A stretch of 64,000 nt of DNA from Pseudomonas shirazensis (GTDB lineage Bacteria; Pseudomonadota; Gammaproteobacteria; Pseudomonadales; Pseudomonadaceae), in the NCBI RefSeq assembly GCF_014268785.2, contig NZ_JABWRD020000001.1:2369001-2433000 (forward strand). The letters run 5' to 3'. Within the stretch, counting starts at the first letter, position 1. Each line of letters starts with the position of its first letter. Shown here piece after piece: positions 1 through 7,636 of the stretch. The notes under the pieces are model-generated. The model was not told where the DNA came from. It worked only from the letters and a program-made list of their open reading frames with translations, and did not search any database. A program made the position numbers and the translations under genes.

Positions 1-127
1 GCTCTTCGAGCAAGGCCCATTGCCGTTGCTGGGCAGCATGGCGCTGCTGTAGGTGCCAGACCCAGCCCAGGCAAGGAATTGCCGCTGCTACAAGGCCCAG
101 CACGATGCTGAGCAGATCCACCGCCAT
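1..127 (-). CDS. rmuC: RmuC-like DNA recombination protein, N-terminal fragment
   Basis: Only the first 42 codons lie in the window; the rest is cut by the left edge. The ATG is at 127-125. The product starts with one hydrophobic segment (about residues 4-25, LLSIVLGLVAAAIPCLGWVW), then turns polar with many Gln/Arg and reaches an LLEE motif at the cut. RmuC proteins are inner-membrane-anchored coiled-coil proteins with a PD-(D/E)XK-like domain that limit inversions at short inverted repeats, and pseudomonad RmuC has an LEER-type motif at this point. The call rests on this N-terminus and recall, so another membrane-anchored coiled-coil protein is possible. It follows the small Sel1-like gene on the same strand. 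Confidence 0.55.
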   Translation of the reverse strand, partial: MAVDLLSIVLGLVAAAIPCLGWVWHLQQRHAAQQRQWALLEE

Positions 128-185
128 AGCTACCTCAATTGCGTCTATCCAGAGGCAGGCAGCTTAACAGGCCGGCGCAGCGGCT

Positions 186-524
186 TCAGGAAGGATTGTG
201 CTCGCTGGCCGGATTCAACCGGGCGTACTCGGCCTGAGCCTGCGGATCGCCGGCACGTGCGGCCTGGCGCAGCAGCTCGTGGCCGATACGCCGGTCGCGG
301 GCATTGCCGCAGTCACGACAGAGCATCTGCCCCAGACGACTCTGGGCGACCACCACCCCTTGCCGCGCAGGCTGCTTGAGCAGGCGTCCAGCCAGGTGTT
401 TGACGCTGTGCTTTTCGCCCAGGCGCGGGCTGTCGAGCAACCACAAGGCGACCTTCAAGGAAAAACGCTTGGGTGCGGGCGCAGATACAGGCGATGGAGC
501 GAGGTTTTTACCGCGAAAATTCAT
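186..524 (-). CDS. Small Sel1-like repeat protein
   Basis: 112 residues from the ATG at 524. A TTG six codons upstream is possible, but MNFRGKN fits as a start. The C-terminal half (GQMLCRDCGNARDRR, then GHELLRQAARAGDPQAQ) reads as one Sel1/TPR-like helical repeat: the AARAGDPQAQ end is typical, since Sel1 repeats close with A-x-x-G-x-x-x-A. A CxxC pair precedes it. The N-terminus is basic and Pro/Ala-rich, with no clear signal peptide. Such single-repeat proteins usually mediate protein contacts, and no specific role can be given. It lies 58 bases upstream of the RmuC-like gene on the same strand, so the two are probably co-transcribed. Confidence 0.6.
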   Translation of the reverse strand: MNFRGKNLAPSPVSAPAPKRFSLKVALWLLDSPRLGEKHSVKHLAGRLLKQPARQGVVVAQSRLGQMLCRDCGNARDRRIGHELLRQAARAGDPQAQAEYARLNPASEHNPS

Positions 525-1480
525 AACCGACAGCGATGGCAATTCGTGAGGCGCGCCACTCTACCGGATTTTTCAACGGAAGGGCTGCGCCTCTGTTGAT
601 GAAATTTTCACAAAATCTGCCATTCCTTTATTGACCTTTTCAAACGGGCCACACTGCCCCGGGTATTTCGACAGGATTGTCCGACAGCAATCGAAAGTGC
701 TGGCACGCCCGTGCTAGAGCGAACGCGCGGGACAATCCACAGAACCTGTGGATAACTCGGTGGACAACCACTTCATGATGTCTTCAAACCCTTGTGAAAT
801 GGGGGCTGCAGTCAAGTTGACGATTTTTTCACCAGCTCAAATAAGTGTTTTTTTTCATTGACTTAAGGACGCGGCCCAGGCATTGCCCGAGCTATCCGAA
901 CGAATGGCGCAGCCTGACAATAGCTGCGCTGAATGTGTACAAGTGCACCGCAATGCTGCAACCAAATGAGCCAAAGTGGCCCATCACGGCTCACGAAGGC
1001 TACACAATTGCCCCTTCACAGGCGTGTGCATAACCACCATAATGATCGGCTTCGCGGGTCATTCTCTAAATAAATTTGCTAGCCTCGGATTAATCCTGTA
1101 GGGTGGCCCTCGTTAGTACCCAGCTGAAAGTCAATTCTGGCCAGTAAGGTCCCTGCAGTGTCCGGCTCCCCCCAAGAGCACGAACTGCTGAAACAGGACC
1201 GGCCCTTTCGATGATTCACTCGGCAGCCAAAGCTGCTCAAGCGCGAATCACCCTTGCAGATTGATCGGGATCTTCACCCAGAGGCCATGAACCTTTGCCT
1301 CGGTGTGCCTGCCCGCCTTTTGACGTACCTACCAGTCAGCCAAGCGCCTACCTATTTTGATGCGCCACCTCTGGCTGCCCTGTTCCAGTCAGGTTCAGCG
1401 CCACTTTAATAAAGGCGTCACTGGAACGTTTATAAGATGCACGGATCGAATCCCGTGTCCAAAGCAGGAACCTCCACATA
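525..1480. other. Long intergenic stretch without a supported gene
   Basis: About 950 bases in which no reading frame looks like a protein. Bases 595-860 are distinctly AT-rich for this genome. They hold an inverted repeat TCCACAG-AAC-CTGTGGA (735-751), a perfect DnaA-type 9-mer on the minus strand (747-755), and a plus-strand promoter-like pair, TTGACG at 817-822 and AATAAG at 840-845, spaced by 17 bases. Bases 860-1480 carry no clear hairpin with a T-run. An unannotated small RNA or a long leader for the gene at 1481 is possible, but nothing proves either. Confidence 0.4.
747..755 (-). promoter_or_regulatory. DnaA-box-like 9-mer
   Basis: The minus strand reads TTATCCACA, an exact match to the DnaA box consensus. 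It overlaps the right arm of the inverted repeat at 735-751. It is a single perfect box in a non-origin setting (no dnaA, rpmH or gyrB nearby), so a titration or regulatory site is likelier than an origin. Confidence 0.4.
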
Positions 1481-1705
1481 ATGACAAATCATCATCAGTT
1501 TCACAGTGCCGTTGGCACGCTTTCTCAGGCCTTCGCTCCACTGAAGTGTCTTATCGTTGCCCCGCGTAAGGGCAGCTTCAGCTTCACCCTGGTTGACGAG
1601 CATGGCATTGCTTGCCACAGCGAACGTCTGTATCCAGAACAGTACAACCGCGCCGGCCCACTGCAGGCAGTGATCGACCGCACGCGTCAGTCGCTGGTCG
1701 CGTAA
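1481..1705 (+). CDS. Conserved hypothetical protein, 74 residues
   Basis: Starts at ATG 1481 behind an AGGA purine run about ten bases upstream. The product is soluble, with no signal peptide or membrane segment. A beta-like core (CLIVAPRKGSFSFTLVDEHG) is followed by ACHSERLYPEQY and a helical tail ending RTRQSLVA. I do not recognise a named family; it looks like the small pseudomonad-specific proteins annotated as hypothetical. A perfect 7-bp hairpin follows the stop directly, which supports an independent short transcript. Function unknown. Confidence 0.6.
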   Translation: MTNHHQFHSAVGTLSQAFAPLKCLIVAPRKGSFSFTLVDEHGIACHSERLYPEQYNRAGPLQAVIDRTRQSLVA

Positions 1706-1722
1706 GGGCTGAATATCAGCCC
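1706..1722 (+). terminator. Hairpin directly after the 74-residue gene
   Basis: GGGCTGA-ATA-TCAGCCC gives a perfect 7-bp stem with a three-base loop, beginning at the base after the TAA stop. There is no T-run behind it, so it may protect or attenuate the transcript rather than be a strong intrinsic terminator. Confidence 0.4.
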
Positions 1723-1953
1723 ATTCGCGCGCTGAATTTGCCATCGAAACTACTGCCGGTTGGCTCTTGGCTTAATTGCTGCAAAGCATATGGCCCCCAA
1801 CCTCTGGCAGTAATCGATTTAAAAACAGGCCTTTACACCGTGATTATCACACTACACTTCAACTCGAGCGGTGCGATCCGCTTCCGACGGGCCTGACCCT
1901 TCCCCAGCTGCCAAGCTCCAGCGCCCGTCGGCCCTTAATTGAATGAGGGCATC

Positions 1954-2436
1954 ATGGGTATCGCTGCCAGTGAATTGTGTCGCTATGTAATCAAACCCAC
2001 CCTGGTTTACCTCGGCCGGCATTGCGCCAGCGCCGAAGCTTTGCTGCTGGGCGTTGCAGCCAGCCAGTCGGCTTTGGGCTCTGCCCTGCACGACCGCCGC
2101 GGGCACGGCCTCTACCGAATCGGCGAAAGCCGCCACCAGGCGCTCTGGGACGAATTTCTTGCCCACGACCCGGAACTAGCCAGCCTGATCCGCGGCCTGG
2201 CCAGCCAGCATGCCTTCCTGCGCGGGCCGCACCTGGAGCTGGCTGTCAACCTGCGCTACTCCACCGCCATCGCCTGGATGCTGATCGAACAGCGTGCGTT
2301 GCCCTTACCGGCGGCAGACGACCTGCTCGGGCACGCGCGAATATGGCGGCAGATTTTCCATCCGCAGGGACGGCTACGTGACTTTACCCATGCCTGGCAT
2401 ACCTGTATCGAGCCAGTGATGGCGCCGGAGTCGTAG
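1954..2436 (+). CDS. Phage-structural-like conserved Pseudomonas protein
   Basis: 160 residues from ATG 1954, which has a GAGGG ribosome site four bases upstream; an in-frame TTG at 1939 is less likely. The sequence (LGSALHDRRGHGLYRIGE, LASLIRGLASQHAFL, then RYSTAIAWMLIEQR and an H/W-rich end) resembles a family found in pseudomonad prophages and annotated as structural or transglycosylase-like proteins. The ALGS..GRGHGLYRI stretch is reminiscent of a lysozyme/SLT fold, but I cannot assign catalytic residues. No other phage gene is nearby, so this is an orphan or domesticated copy. A small GTAGGA/TCCTAC hairpin (2433-2448) overlaps the stop. Confidence 0.55.
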   Translation: MGIAASELCRYVIKPTLVYLGRHCASAEALLLGVAASQSALGSALHDRRGHGLYRIGESRHQALWDEFLAHDPELASLIRGLASQHAFLRGPHLELAVNLRYSTAIAWMLIEQRALPLPAADDLLGHARIWRQIFHPQGRLRDFTHAWHTCIEPVMAPES

Positions 2437-2582
2437 GACTGCTCCTACAGAAATCGAGAAAAAACACGATTCTGGTCGGATTGTCCTACAAAACCGCTCT
2501 ATCTCCTGCGTTTGGGGCTATAGCGCAGCGCGCGATTTGTTGGTAGCTTTTCGCCCCGGAGATCCCAAGGAGTTTCACAATA

Positions 2583-3878
2583 ATGAAAAAATCAATGCTC
2601 AAAACCTCCCTCGGCGTTGCTGTTGCCCTCGCTTCCAGCCAATTGCTGGCCAGCGGCTTTGCGCTCAACGAGCAGAGCATCAGCGGTATGGGGACAGGTT
2701 TCGCGGGTCGTTCTTCTTCTGCCGAAGACGCCAGCACCGTGTTCGGCAACCCTGCCGGCATGTCGCGGCTCAAGCGCGAACAAGTCACCGTCGGTGGTGC
2801 AGCCGTGATTGCCAAGTCCAAGATCAGCGGTCAGGGCAGCTATGGCGGTGAAACCGATGGCGATATGGTGCCGGTCGTCGGCGTACCCATGGGTTACTAC
2901 GTCAAGCCGATCGATGATCACTGGAGCGTCGGTTTTGGTGTCTATGTGCCGTTTGGTCTGGTTACCGACTACGGTAGCGACGACGCTGCGCGCTACTGGG
3001 GCAAGAAAAGTCACGTAGAAGTGGTCACCTTCCAGCCGACTGTTAGCTACGCCTTCAACGACAAAGTGTCGGTCGGCTTCGGCCCAACCTTCAACCGCAT
3101 CGAAGGTGAACTGGGATCGAATCTGCGTAATCTGGTTCCAGGCGGCGCAGATGGTGAGGTCAAGATCAAGGGCGACGACGTTGCCGTAGGCTACAACATT
3201 GGCGTGATGGTGCAGGCGACCGATCGCACTCGCTTGGGTCTGACTTACCATTCGATGGTCGACTACAAGCTCGAGGGCAAGACCAAGGTCGGTTATTCGG
3301 TGCCGCCGCTGGGCATCAACATCGACGACAAGTTCGATGCGACTTTGAAGATCAAGACGCCTGAGTCAGTCGACTTCTCCGTTACCCACGAGTTGGACGA
3401 TCAGTGGACCTTGTTCGCAGGCAGCACCTGGACTCGCTGGAGCCGACTGGAGGCCATTACCGTCAACAACGAGCTGCCAGCCGGTCTGGCTGCCAACCCG
3501 ATTGGCGGCGCCTTCGGCACCATCAGCGAAGAGCAGCACTGGCATGACACCTGGGCGCATGCCATCGGCGCATCGTACAAGGTCAACAAACAGTGGACCC
3601 TGCGTACTGGCTTCTCGGTCGATCAGTCGCCGACCAACAACGAAAACCGCTCGCCGCGGATCCCGACTGGTGACCGCAAGATCTTCAGCCTTGGCGCAGG
3701 CTGGAGCCCGAACGACGACATGACCATCGACGTGGCCTACTCCTACCTGTGGGAAGAAGACACCAAGGTCAACAACCGTCCGGATACCCCGCAGGAAGGC
3801 GCCTTGAAAGGCTCGTACCAGGCCAAGTACGAAAACAGCGCTCATGGCGTAGGTGCATCGCTAACCTATCGCTTCTGA
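2583..3878 (+). CDS. fadL: Long-chain fatty acid outer-membrane transporter FadL
   Basis: 431 residues with a Sec signal peptide (about 1-24, ending LLASG) and the FadL N-terminus FALNEQSISGMGTGFAG followed by DASTVFGNPAGMSRL, the plug/NPA signature of the OmpP1/FadL/TodX family. The rest shows alternating beta-strand character and ends in an aromatic residue (LTYRF), as a 14-strand barrel should. The family moves long-chain fatty acids and other hydrophobic compounds across the outer membrane by lateral diffusion. A strong ribosome site (AAGGAG) precedes the ATG. The gene stands alone: the fad beta-oxidation genes are not here. The exact substrate cannot be read from the sequence. Confidence 0.9.
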   Translation: MKKSMLKTSLGVAVALASSQLLASGFALNEQSISGMGTGFAGRSSSAEDASTVFGNPAGMSRLKREQVTVGGAAVIAKSKISGQGSYGGETDGDMVPVVGVPMGYYVKPIDDHWSVGFGVYVPFGLVTDYGSDDAARYWGKKSHVEVVTFQPTVSYAFNDKVSVGFGPTFNRIEGELGSNLRNLVPGGADGEVKIKGDDVAVGYNIGVMVQATDRTRLGLTYHSMVDYKLEGKTKVGYSVPPLGINIDDKFDATLKIKTPESVDFSVTHELDDQWTLFAGSTWTRWSRLEAITVNNELPAGLAANPIGGAFGTISEEQHWHDTWAHAIGASYKVNKQWTLRTGFSVDQSPTNNENRSPRIPTGDRKIFSLGAGWSPNDDMTIDVAYSYLWEEDTKVNNRPDTPQEGALKGSYQAKYENSAHGVGASLTYRF

Positions 3879-3889
3879 GGTTGAGGTAG

Positions 3890-3910
3890 GGGGGCCGCTC
3901 TGCGGCCCCC
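3890..3910. terminator. Terminator hairpin between fadL and the LysR gene
   Basis: GGGGGCCGC-TCT-GCGGCCCCC forms a perfect 9-bp stem between two convergent genes, so it can act on both strands. The T-run is weak on both sides. Confidence 0.6.
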
Positions 3911-3913
3911 AAT

Positions 3914-4843
3914 TCACGCTGGCACAGGCCAGACATCACCTAGACACTCCTGCAGATAATCCATGAATGCACGCACCTTGGCGGTCATGGCAGAGCGGTC
4001 CGCCACGCACACAAACACATCCATCGGCTCGGTCTGCGCGTAGGCCTGGCCTGCATCGCGGTTTTCAAACAACGCCACCAGCGCCCCAGACTGCAAATGC
4101 GGCCTGACGATAAACTCGGCCAGGCGAGTGATACCCCCGTCGTTCAAGGCCATTTGCGCCAATGCATCGACGTCATCGCTGACCAGCACCTGGCCAAACT
4201 CGGCGTCAAAGCGCAAGCCGTCACGGATGAACCCCCAGCGCAGGTAACGGCCATCCACCGGATACCGGAACACCAGGCAACGGTGCGTGCGCAGCGACTC
4301 GGGCGCAGGCGGCATGCCCATCTTGGCCAGATAACCGGGCGATGCACAGCAGACGAAAGGAATCTGCGCCAGATGCCGGGCGACCAGATTGTCTTCAAGC
4401 TGAGCGCTGATTCGCAGACTGACATCGACCCCTTCCCGAGCGTGGCTGACGCGTCGATCAGTCGTTATCAACTCTATTGAAAGATGTGGGTATCGCGCAC
4501 TGAACGCCGGGATCAGCGGCGCCAGCACATGCCGGCCAAACGCCGAGGTTGAGGCAACGCACAGCCGCCCCTGAGGCTCGCTGTCCGGCGTGGTCACCGC
4601 CAGTTCGGCCAGCGCCAGATCATGCTCGATTTGCCTGACCCGCTCGTAATAAAGGCTGCCCGCGGGCGTCAGGCTCATGCTGCGCGTGGTTCGTGCCAAC
4701 AGCCGCACCTGCAGGTGCGCTTCCAGCCGGGCCAGATTCTGGCTGACCGCAGCAGGCGAAAGGCCCAGCGTGCGAGCGCCAGCGGCAATGCTGCCGGCTT
4801 CGACCACCTTGATGAAGCTGCGAATGGTGTTGAGCAGGTCCAC
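3914..4843 (-). CDS. LysR-family transcriptional regulator
   Basis: 309 residues. The N-terminal winged helix-turn-helix (residues 3-62: FIKVVEAGSIAAGARTLGLS, then PAAVSQNLARLEAHLQVRLL) is the standard LysR form with the LARTTRSMSLTPAG wing. A periplasmic-binding-like effector domain follows (about 90-300, with RLCVASTSAFGRHVLAPLI and the RRVSHAREGVDVSLRIS region typical of the CrgA/DmlR branch). It is transcribed divergently from the DUF2798 gene, and a 10-bp palindrome lies between them, so control of that neighbour and of itself is the natural guess. The effector molecule is unknown. Confidence 0.85.
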   Translation of the reverse strand: MDLLNTIRSFIKVVEAGSIAAGARTLGLSPAAVSQNLARLEAHLQVRLLARTTRSMSLTPAGSLYYERVRQIEHDLALAELAVTTPDSEPQGRLCVASTSAFGRHVLAPLIPAFSARYPHLSIELITTDRRVSHAREGVDVSLRISAQLEDNLVARHLAQIPFVCCASPGYLAKMGMPPAPESLRTHRCLVFRYPVDGRYLRWGFIRDGLRFDAEFGQVLVSDDVDALAQMALNDGGITRLAEFIVRPHLQSGALVALFENRDAGQAYAQTEPMDVFVCVADRSAMTAKVRAFMDYLQECLGDVWPVPA

Positions 4844-4872
4844 AGTACAGATCCCCGTATTCGTAAGATTCT

Positions 4873-4882
4873 CTTTATAAAG
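4873..4882. promoter_or_regulatory. Palindrome CTTTATAAAG, candidate LysR site
   Basis: A perfect 10-bp palindrome, extended imperfectly to TTCTCTTTATAAAGAACT, lies in the 122-base gap between divergent start codons. Position and dyad form suit a LysR operator, but the motif also resembles a promoter -10, so this is tentative. Confidence 0.35.
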
Positions 4883-4965
4883 AACTCAACGAACCCGGTC
4901 TACAGGAGCAACCGAGCACTTGCTAATCTGCAGGCCTGAATCGGCTAACCAGCGAGAGCTCTCTC

Positions 4966-5226
4966 ATGCAAGAACTGTCTCAAACCCGCTCTAAACGCAA
5001 ATTGCGCCCCGCCGCCACGCCTTATGTATTCGCTCTGTATATGTCGGCGATCATGGCGTGCCTGATGTGCTTCGTCATCACCGCTGCCAACTCCGGCATC
5101 AATGACGAATACCTGCGCAACGTGTTCAAGGCCTACCAGCTGGCCATGCCGGTAGCCTTCCTCTGTGTGCTGATGGTACGGCCAGTGGTAGTGCGCCTGG
5201 TTGCAATTACCGTGCACCCGCACTGA
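4966..5226 (+). CDS. DUF2798 small inner-membrane protein
   Basis: 86 residues with two predicted membrane helices (about 27-45, YMSAIMACLMCFVITAAN, and 60-82, AYQLAMPVAFLCVLMVRPVV), joined by a short loop with NSGINDEYLRN. This two-helix pattern with a basic N-terminus matches the DUF2798 family, whose function is unknown. The gene is divergent from the LysR regulator, and its stop lies two bases from the stop of the convergent glutathione peroxidase gene. A role in stress or transport under LysR control is only a guess from position. Confidence 0.75.
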   Translation: MQELSQTRSKRKLRPAATPYVFALYMSAIMACLMCFVITAANSGINDEYLRNVFKAYQLAMPVAFLCVLMVRPVVVRLVAITVHPH

Positions 5227-5228
5227 CA

Positions 5229-5783
5229 TCACGGCTTGGACGCGATGGCCTTGGCGATTGCGGCCTTGAATTCCGGATCGTCCGGTTTGGTCAGACTGGA
5301 GAAGTTACCAATCACCTTGCCCTGGCGATCAACCACGTATTTGTAGAAGTTCCACTTTGGCGCGCTGCTTTGCTCGGCCAGCTTGACGAACAGCGGCGTC
5401 GCGTCGCTGCCGCGCACATGCTGCGCCTGGGTCATGGTGAAGGTGACGCCGTAGTTGGCGTAGCAGACCTTGGCGGTCTTCTCGCTGTCCTTGTCTTCCT
5501 GCTTGAAGTCATTGGAGGGCACGCCGAGGATTTCCAGGCCTTGCTCTTTATTGGCCTTGTAGACGGCCTCCAACCCTTCGAACTGCGGAGCGAAACCGCA
5601 ATAGCTGGCAGTATTGACTACCACCAGCGGTTTGCCGGCGAAGCGCTGGCACAGGTCGATCTGCTCTTTGCCGCCCAGCTTGGGCAGGCTGCCCTGCAGG
5701 AGTTCGGGGCAGTCCGCCGCCCAGCTCGCGGCCAGCGGAGCCAGGCACAGCAACGGTATCGATAGCCAGCGTGCGCGCATCAT
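5229..5783 (-). CDS. Glutathione peroxidase-family protein, exported
   Basis: 184 residues with a Sec signal peptide (about 1-22, ending AASWA). The glutathione peroxidase signatures are all present: [20 protein letters not shown] with Cys in place of selenocysteine, LGVPSNDF, and [15 protein letters not shown]. Family members reduce hydrogen or lipid hydroperoxides, and bacterial Cys forms often use thioredoxin rather than glutathione. The signal peptide places this one in the periplasm. A preceding CPELLQG segment adds Cys residues that could form a disulfide. It lies downstream of the 40-residue protein and MFS gene on the same strand, with a 42-base gap. Confidence 0.85.
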   Translation of the reverse strand: MMRARWLSIPLLCLAPLAASWAADCPELLQGSLPKLGGKEQIDLCQRFAGKPLVVVNTASYCGFAPQFEGLEAVYKANKEQGLEILGVPSNDFKQEDKDSEKTAKVCYANYGVTFTMTQAQHVRGSDATPLFVKLAEQSSAPKWNFYKYVVDRQGKVIGNFSSLTKPDDPEFKAAIAKAIASKP

Positions 5784-5825
5784 TGTCAGTCACTCCTGCA
5801 AGTTCTTGAACCTGCAGGGTAGCCC

Positions 5826-5948
5826 TTAACAGACGCCCATGCCCAGCTGCATCAATGCCAGACCGCCCTGCTGCCATCCCCACCAGGCCACCGCCAGCAG
5901 CAGCAAGCCTGCCCCGGCCAGCAAGCCCTGCAGCACATAGCGCCTCAT
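5826..5948 (-). CDS. 40-residue single-span membrane protein, coupled to the MFS gene
   Basis: A short gene, easily missed because of its length. Its ATG (5948-5946) overlaps the TGA of the MFS gene as ATGA, so translation is probably coupled. The product starts MRRYVLQGLLAGAGLLLL and continues into WWGWQQGG, ending LGMGVC: a positively charged N-terminus, one hydrophobic helix of about 18 residues, and an aromatic Trp/Gln interface. I do not recognise a named family. It could be a small partner of the permease, as known for other transporters. The reading frame, start overlap and amphipathic layout together argue against chance. Confidence 0.65.
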   Translation of the reverse strand: MRRYVLQGLLAGAGLLLLAVAWWGWQQGGLALMQLGMGVC

Positions 5949-7147
5949 GCCGGCTGCGCCTGCAGGCGCGCGACAGGCCGTTCGCGTACTGGCCAATTGA
6001 GCCCAGCCGCGACCAGGCTGAGCACAATCGCGATCTGCCAGACCAGGTCATAGTTGCCCGTCTGGTCGTAAACCACCCCGCCCAACCAACCGCCGAGGAA
6101 CGCCCCGATCTGGTGGAACAGGAAGACGATCCCGCCCAGCATCGACAGATTGCGCACGCCAAACAGGGTTGCCACCGTGCCGTTGGTCAGCGGCACCGTC
6201 GACAGCCACAGCAGGCCCATGGCGATGCCAAACAGGTAGGCGCTGAACTGGGTCACCGGCGCCCACAGGAACAGAACAATGACCACCGCGCGCAGCAGGT
6301 ACAGCGCGGTCAACAGGCGTGGCTTGGACATCCGTCCACCGAGCCAGCCGGCGGTGTAGGTGCCGACAATATTGAACAAGCCGACCAGCGCCAGCACCGT
6401 TGTCCCGGTCGCGGCAGGCAGATGTTGGTCAACCAGATACGCCGGCAGGTGCACACCGATGAACACTACCTGGAAGCCGCAGACGAAAAAGCCCAGCGCC
6501 AGCAGCCAGAAGCCCGAATGCGAACAGGCCTCGCGCAGCGCCTGGCCGAGTGTCTGATCGACGCCCTGGCTGGGCATGGGGCGATCCTTGAGCATGGCCA
6601 CGAACGGCACGATCAGCGCCACCATCAGGCCCAGCACCAGCAGCGCCGCCGACCAGCCCAGCCACTGAATCAGGCCTTGGGTGCCGGGCAGCATGGCGAA
6701 CTGGCCGAACGAGCCGGCGGCGCTGGCGATACCCATCGCCATGCTGCGCTTTTCCGCTGGCACCGCGCGGCCGACCACGCCGAGGATGACCGAGAACGAG
6801 GTGCCGGACAGGCCGATACCGATCAGCAGGCCGGCGCTCAGCGACAGCGACCAGAGCGAGTCAGCCATGCTCATGGTCAGCAGGCCAGCGGTATAAAGGA
6901 TGCCGCCAATGATCACCACTTTCGCCGCGCCGAGGCGGTCCGCCAGGGCGCCGGCGAAGGGCTGGGCGAGGCCCCAGATCAGGTTCTGCAGGGCAATGGC
7001 AAAGGCAAATACCCCACGCCCCCAGCCAAATTCCGTGCTCATGGGGTTGAGAAACAGGCCAAAGCCATGCCGCACGCCAAGCGACAAGGCCAGGATCAAT
7101 GCTGCGCCGAGAAGCACCCAGCCGCTGGTTCGCCACACCGATGTCAT
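5945..7147 (-). CDS. MFS transporter
   Basis: 400 residues from ATG 7147, which has a GGAGA ribosome site; an upstream TTG at 7165 is not favoured. About twelve hydrophobic helices and the MFS loop pattern are visible (GRGVFAFAIALQNLIWGLAQ, then FAGALADRLGAAKVVIIGG in the cytoplasmic 2-3 loop; GWLGGRMSKPRLL after helix 8). The protein resembles the monocarboxylate/oxalate:formate branch of MFS carriers. The substrate cannot be told. It lies downstream of a MarR regulator on the same strand; both have the same 18-base site in front of them, and a 40-residue membrane protein follows with overlapping stop and start. This suggests a regulated efflux or uptake unit. Confidence 0.85.
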   Translation of the reverse strand: MTSVWRTSGWVLLGAALILALSLGVRHGFGLFLNPMSTEFGWGRGVFAFAIALQNLIWGLAQPFAGALADRLGAAKVVIIGGILYTAGLLTMSMADSLWSLSLSAGLLIGIGLSGTSFSVILGVVGRAVPAEKRSMAMGIASAAGSFGQFAMLPGTQGLIQWLGWSAALLVLGLMVALIVPFVAMLKDRPMPSQGVDQTLGQALREACSHSGFWLLALGFFVCGFQVVFIGVHLPAYLVDQHLPAATGTTVLALVGLFNIVGTYTAGWLGGRMSKPRLLTALYLLRAVVIVLFLWAPVTQFSAYLFGIAMGLLWLSTVPLTNGTVATLFGVRNLSMLGGIVFLFHQIGAFLGGWLGGVVYDQTGNYDLVWQIAIVLSLVAAGLNWPVRERPVARLQAQPA

Positions 7148-7177
7148 TATTGTTATCTCCAGCAAGTCGCAAGGTTA

Positions 7178-7195
7178 ATTACAGGTATATACCCG
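7178..7195 (-). promoter_or_regulatory. Candidate MarR operator in front of the MFS gene
   Basis: The minus strand reads CGGGTATATAC-CT-GTAAT. The same pattern with the same two-base gap occurs in front of marR at 7619-7636. The core GTATATAC is palindromic and supplies a -10-like element, so a bound MarR dimer would cover the promoter. Confidence 0.6.
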
Positions 7196-7212
7196 TTTAT
7201 AGTCGAACCACG

Positions 7213-7617
7213 TCAGGCCAAAATGCCCAGCAAGCGCACCAGTTCGTCACGTTGTCCAGCGCCGAGCTTGTCCAGCAATGACAGTTGCGCCTGCTCCCAG
7301 GCCGGACCGGCGTCATGCAGGCAGGTCGCTCCCGCCTCGCTCAACAGCACCACCCGATTACGCTGGTCGGCACCCTCGGCCAACGTCACCAGGCCTTCAG
7401 CCTCGAGCACCTTGAGGTTGCGTCCCAGGGTACTCCGGTCCAGGCCCATGACTTGCGCCAGAGTGGTTATGCTCGGGCGGTCCAGCCGCTGCAGCTGACG
7501 CAACAGGGAAAACTGGGCGACGTTGATGCCGAAGTCAGCCAAGGCCTCGTCATAGTGTCGGCTAACCCCGCGGGCGGCACGACGTAGGTGGGTGCAGATG
7601 CATTCACTGGTCAACAT
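7213..7617 (-). CDS. MarR-family transcriptional regulator
   Basis: 134 residues from ATG 7617. The winged helix-turn-helix is clear: FSLLRQLQRLDRPSITTLAQ, then VMGLDRSTLGRNLKVLEAEG, and the wing VTLAEGADQRNRVVLLSEAG. MarR proteins are dimeric repressors that leave DNA when small phenolic or drug-like ligands bind or when Cys residues oxidise; the CICTHLRRA motif at residues 6-8 offers two N-terminal Cys. No Shine-Dalgarno precedes this ATG. A TTGCAA/TATACA promoter with 17-base spacing would start transcription at the A of the ATG, so the mRNA may be leaderless. The neighbouring MFS operon is the likely target, together with its own promoter. Confidence 0.85.
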   Translation of the reverse strand: MLTSECICTHLRRAARGVSRHYDEALADFGINVAQFSLLRQLQRLDRPSITTLAQVMGLDRSTLGRNLKVLEAEGLVTLAEGADQRNRVVLLSEAGATCLHDAGPAWEQAQLSLLDKLGAGQRDELVRLLGILA

Positions 7618-7618
7618 G

Positions 7619-7636
7619 ATTACGTGTATATACCCG
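7619..7636 (-). promoter_or_regulatory. Candidate MarR autoregulatory operator and promoter
   Basis: The minus strand reads CGGGTATATAC-AC-GTAAT, the partner of the site at 7178-7195. A -35-like TTGCAA at 7648-7653 and a -10-like TATACA at 7625-7630 are 17 bases apart; the operator overlaps this -10. Confidence 0.55.

Noticed and set aside
735..755. Replication origin
   Set aside because: Only one perfect DnaA box, no AT-rich unwinding repeat series and no dnaA/dnaN/rpmH nearby.
1436..1462. tRNA T-arm-like segment (GGATCGAATCCC flanked by CACGG/CCGTG)
   Set aside because: The loop has eight instead of seven bases, and there is no anticodon arm, D arm or acceptor stem in the proper distance on either strand.
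5855..7498. 547-codon plus-strand frame over the MFS gene
   Set aside because: Opposes the MFS and MarR genes; composition (Ala/Arg/Gln/His/Pro) is typical for antisense of membrane-protein genes.
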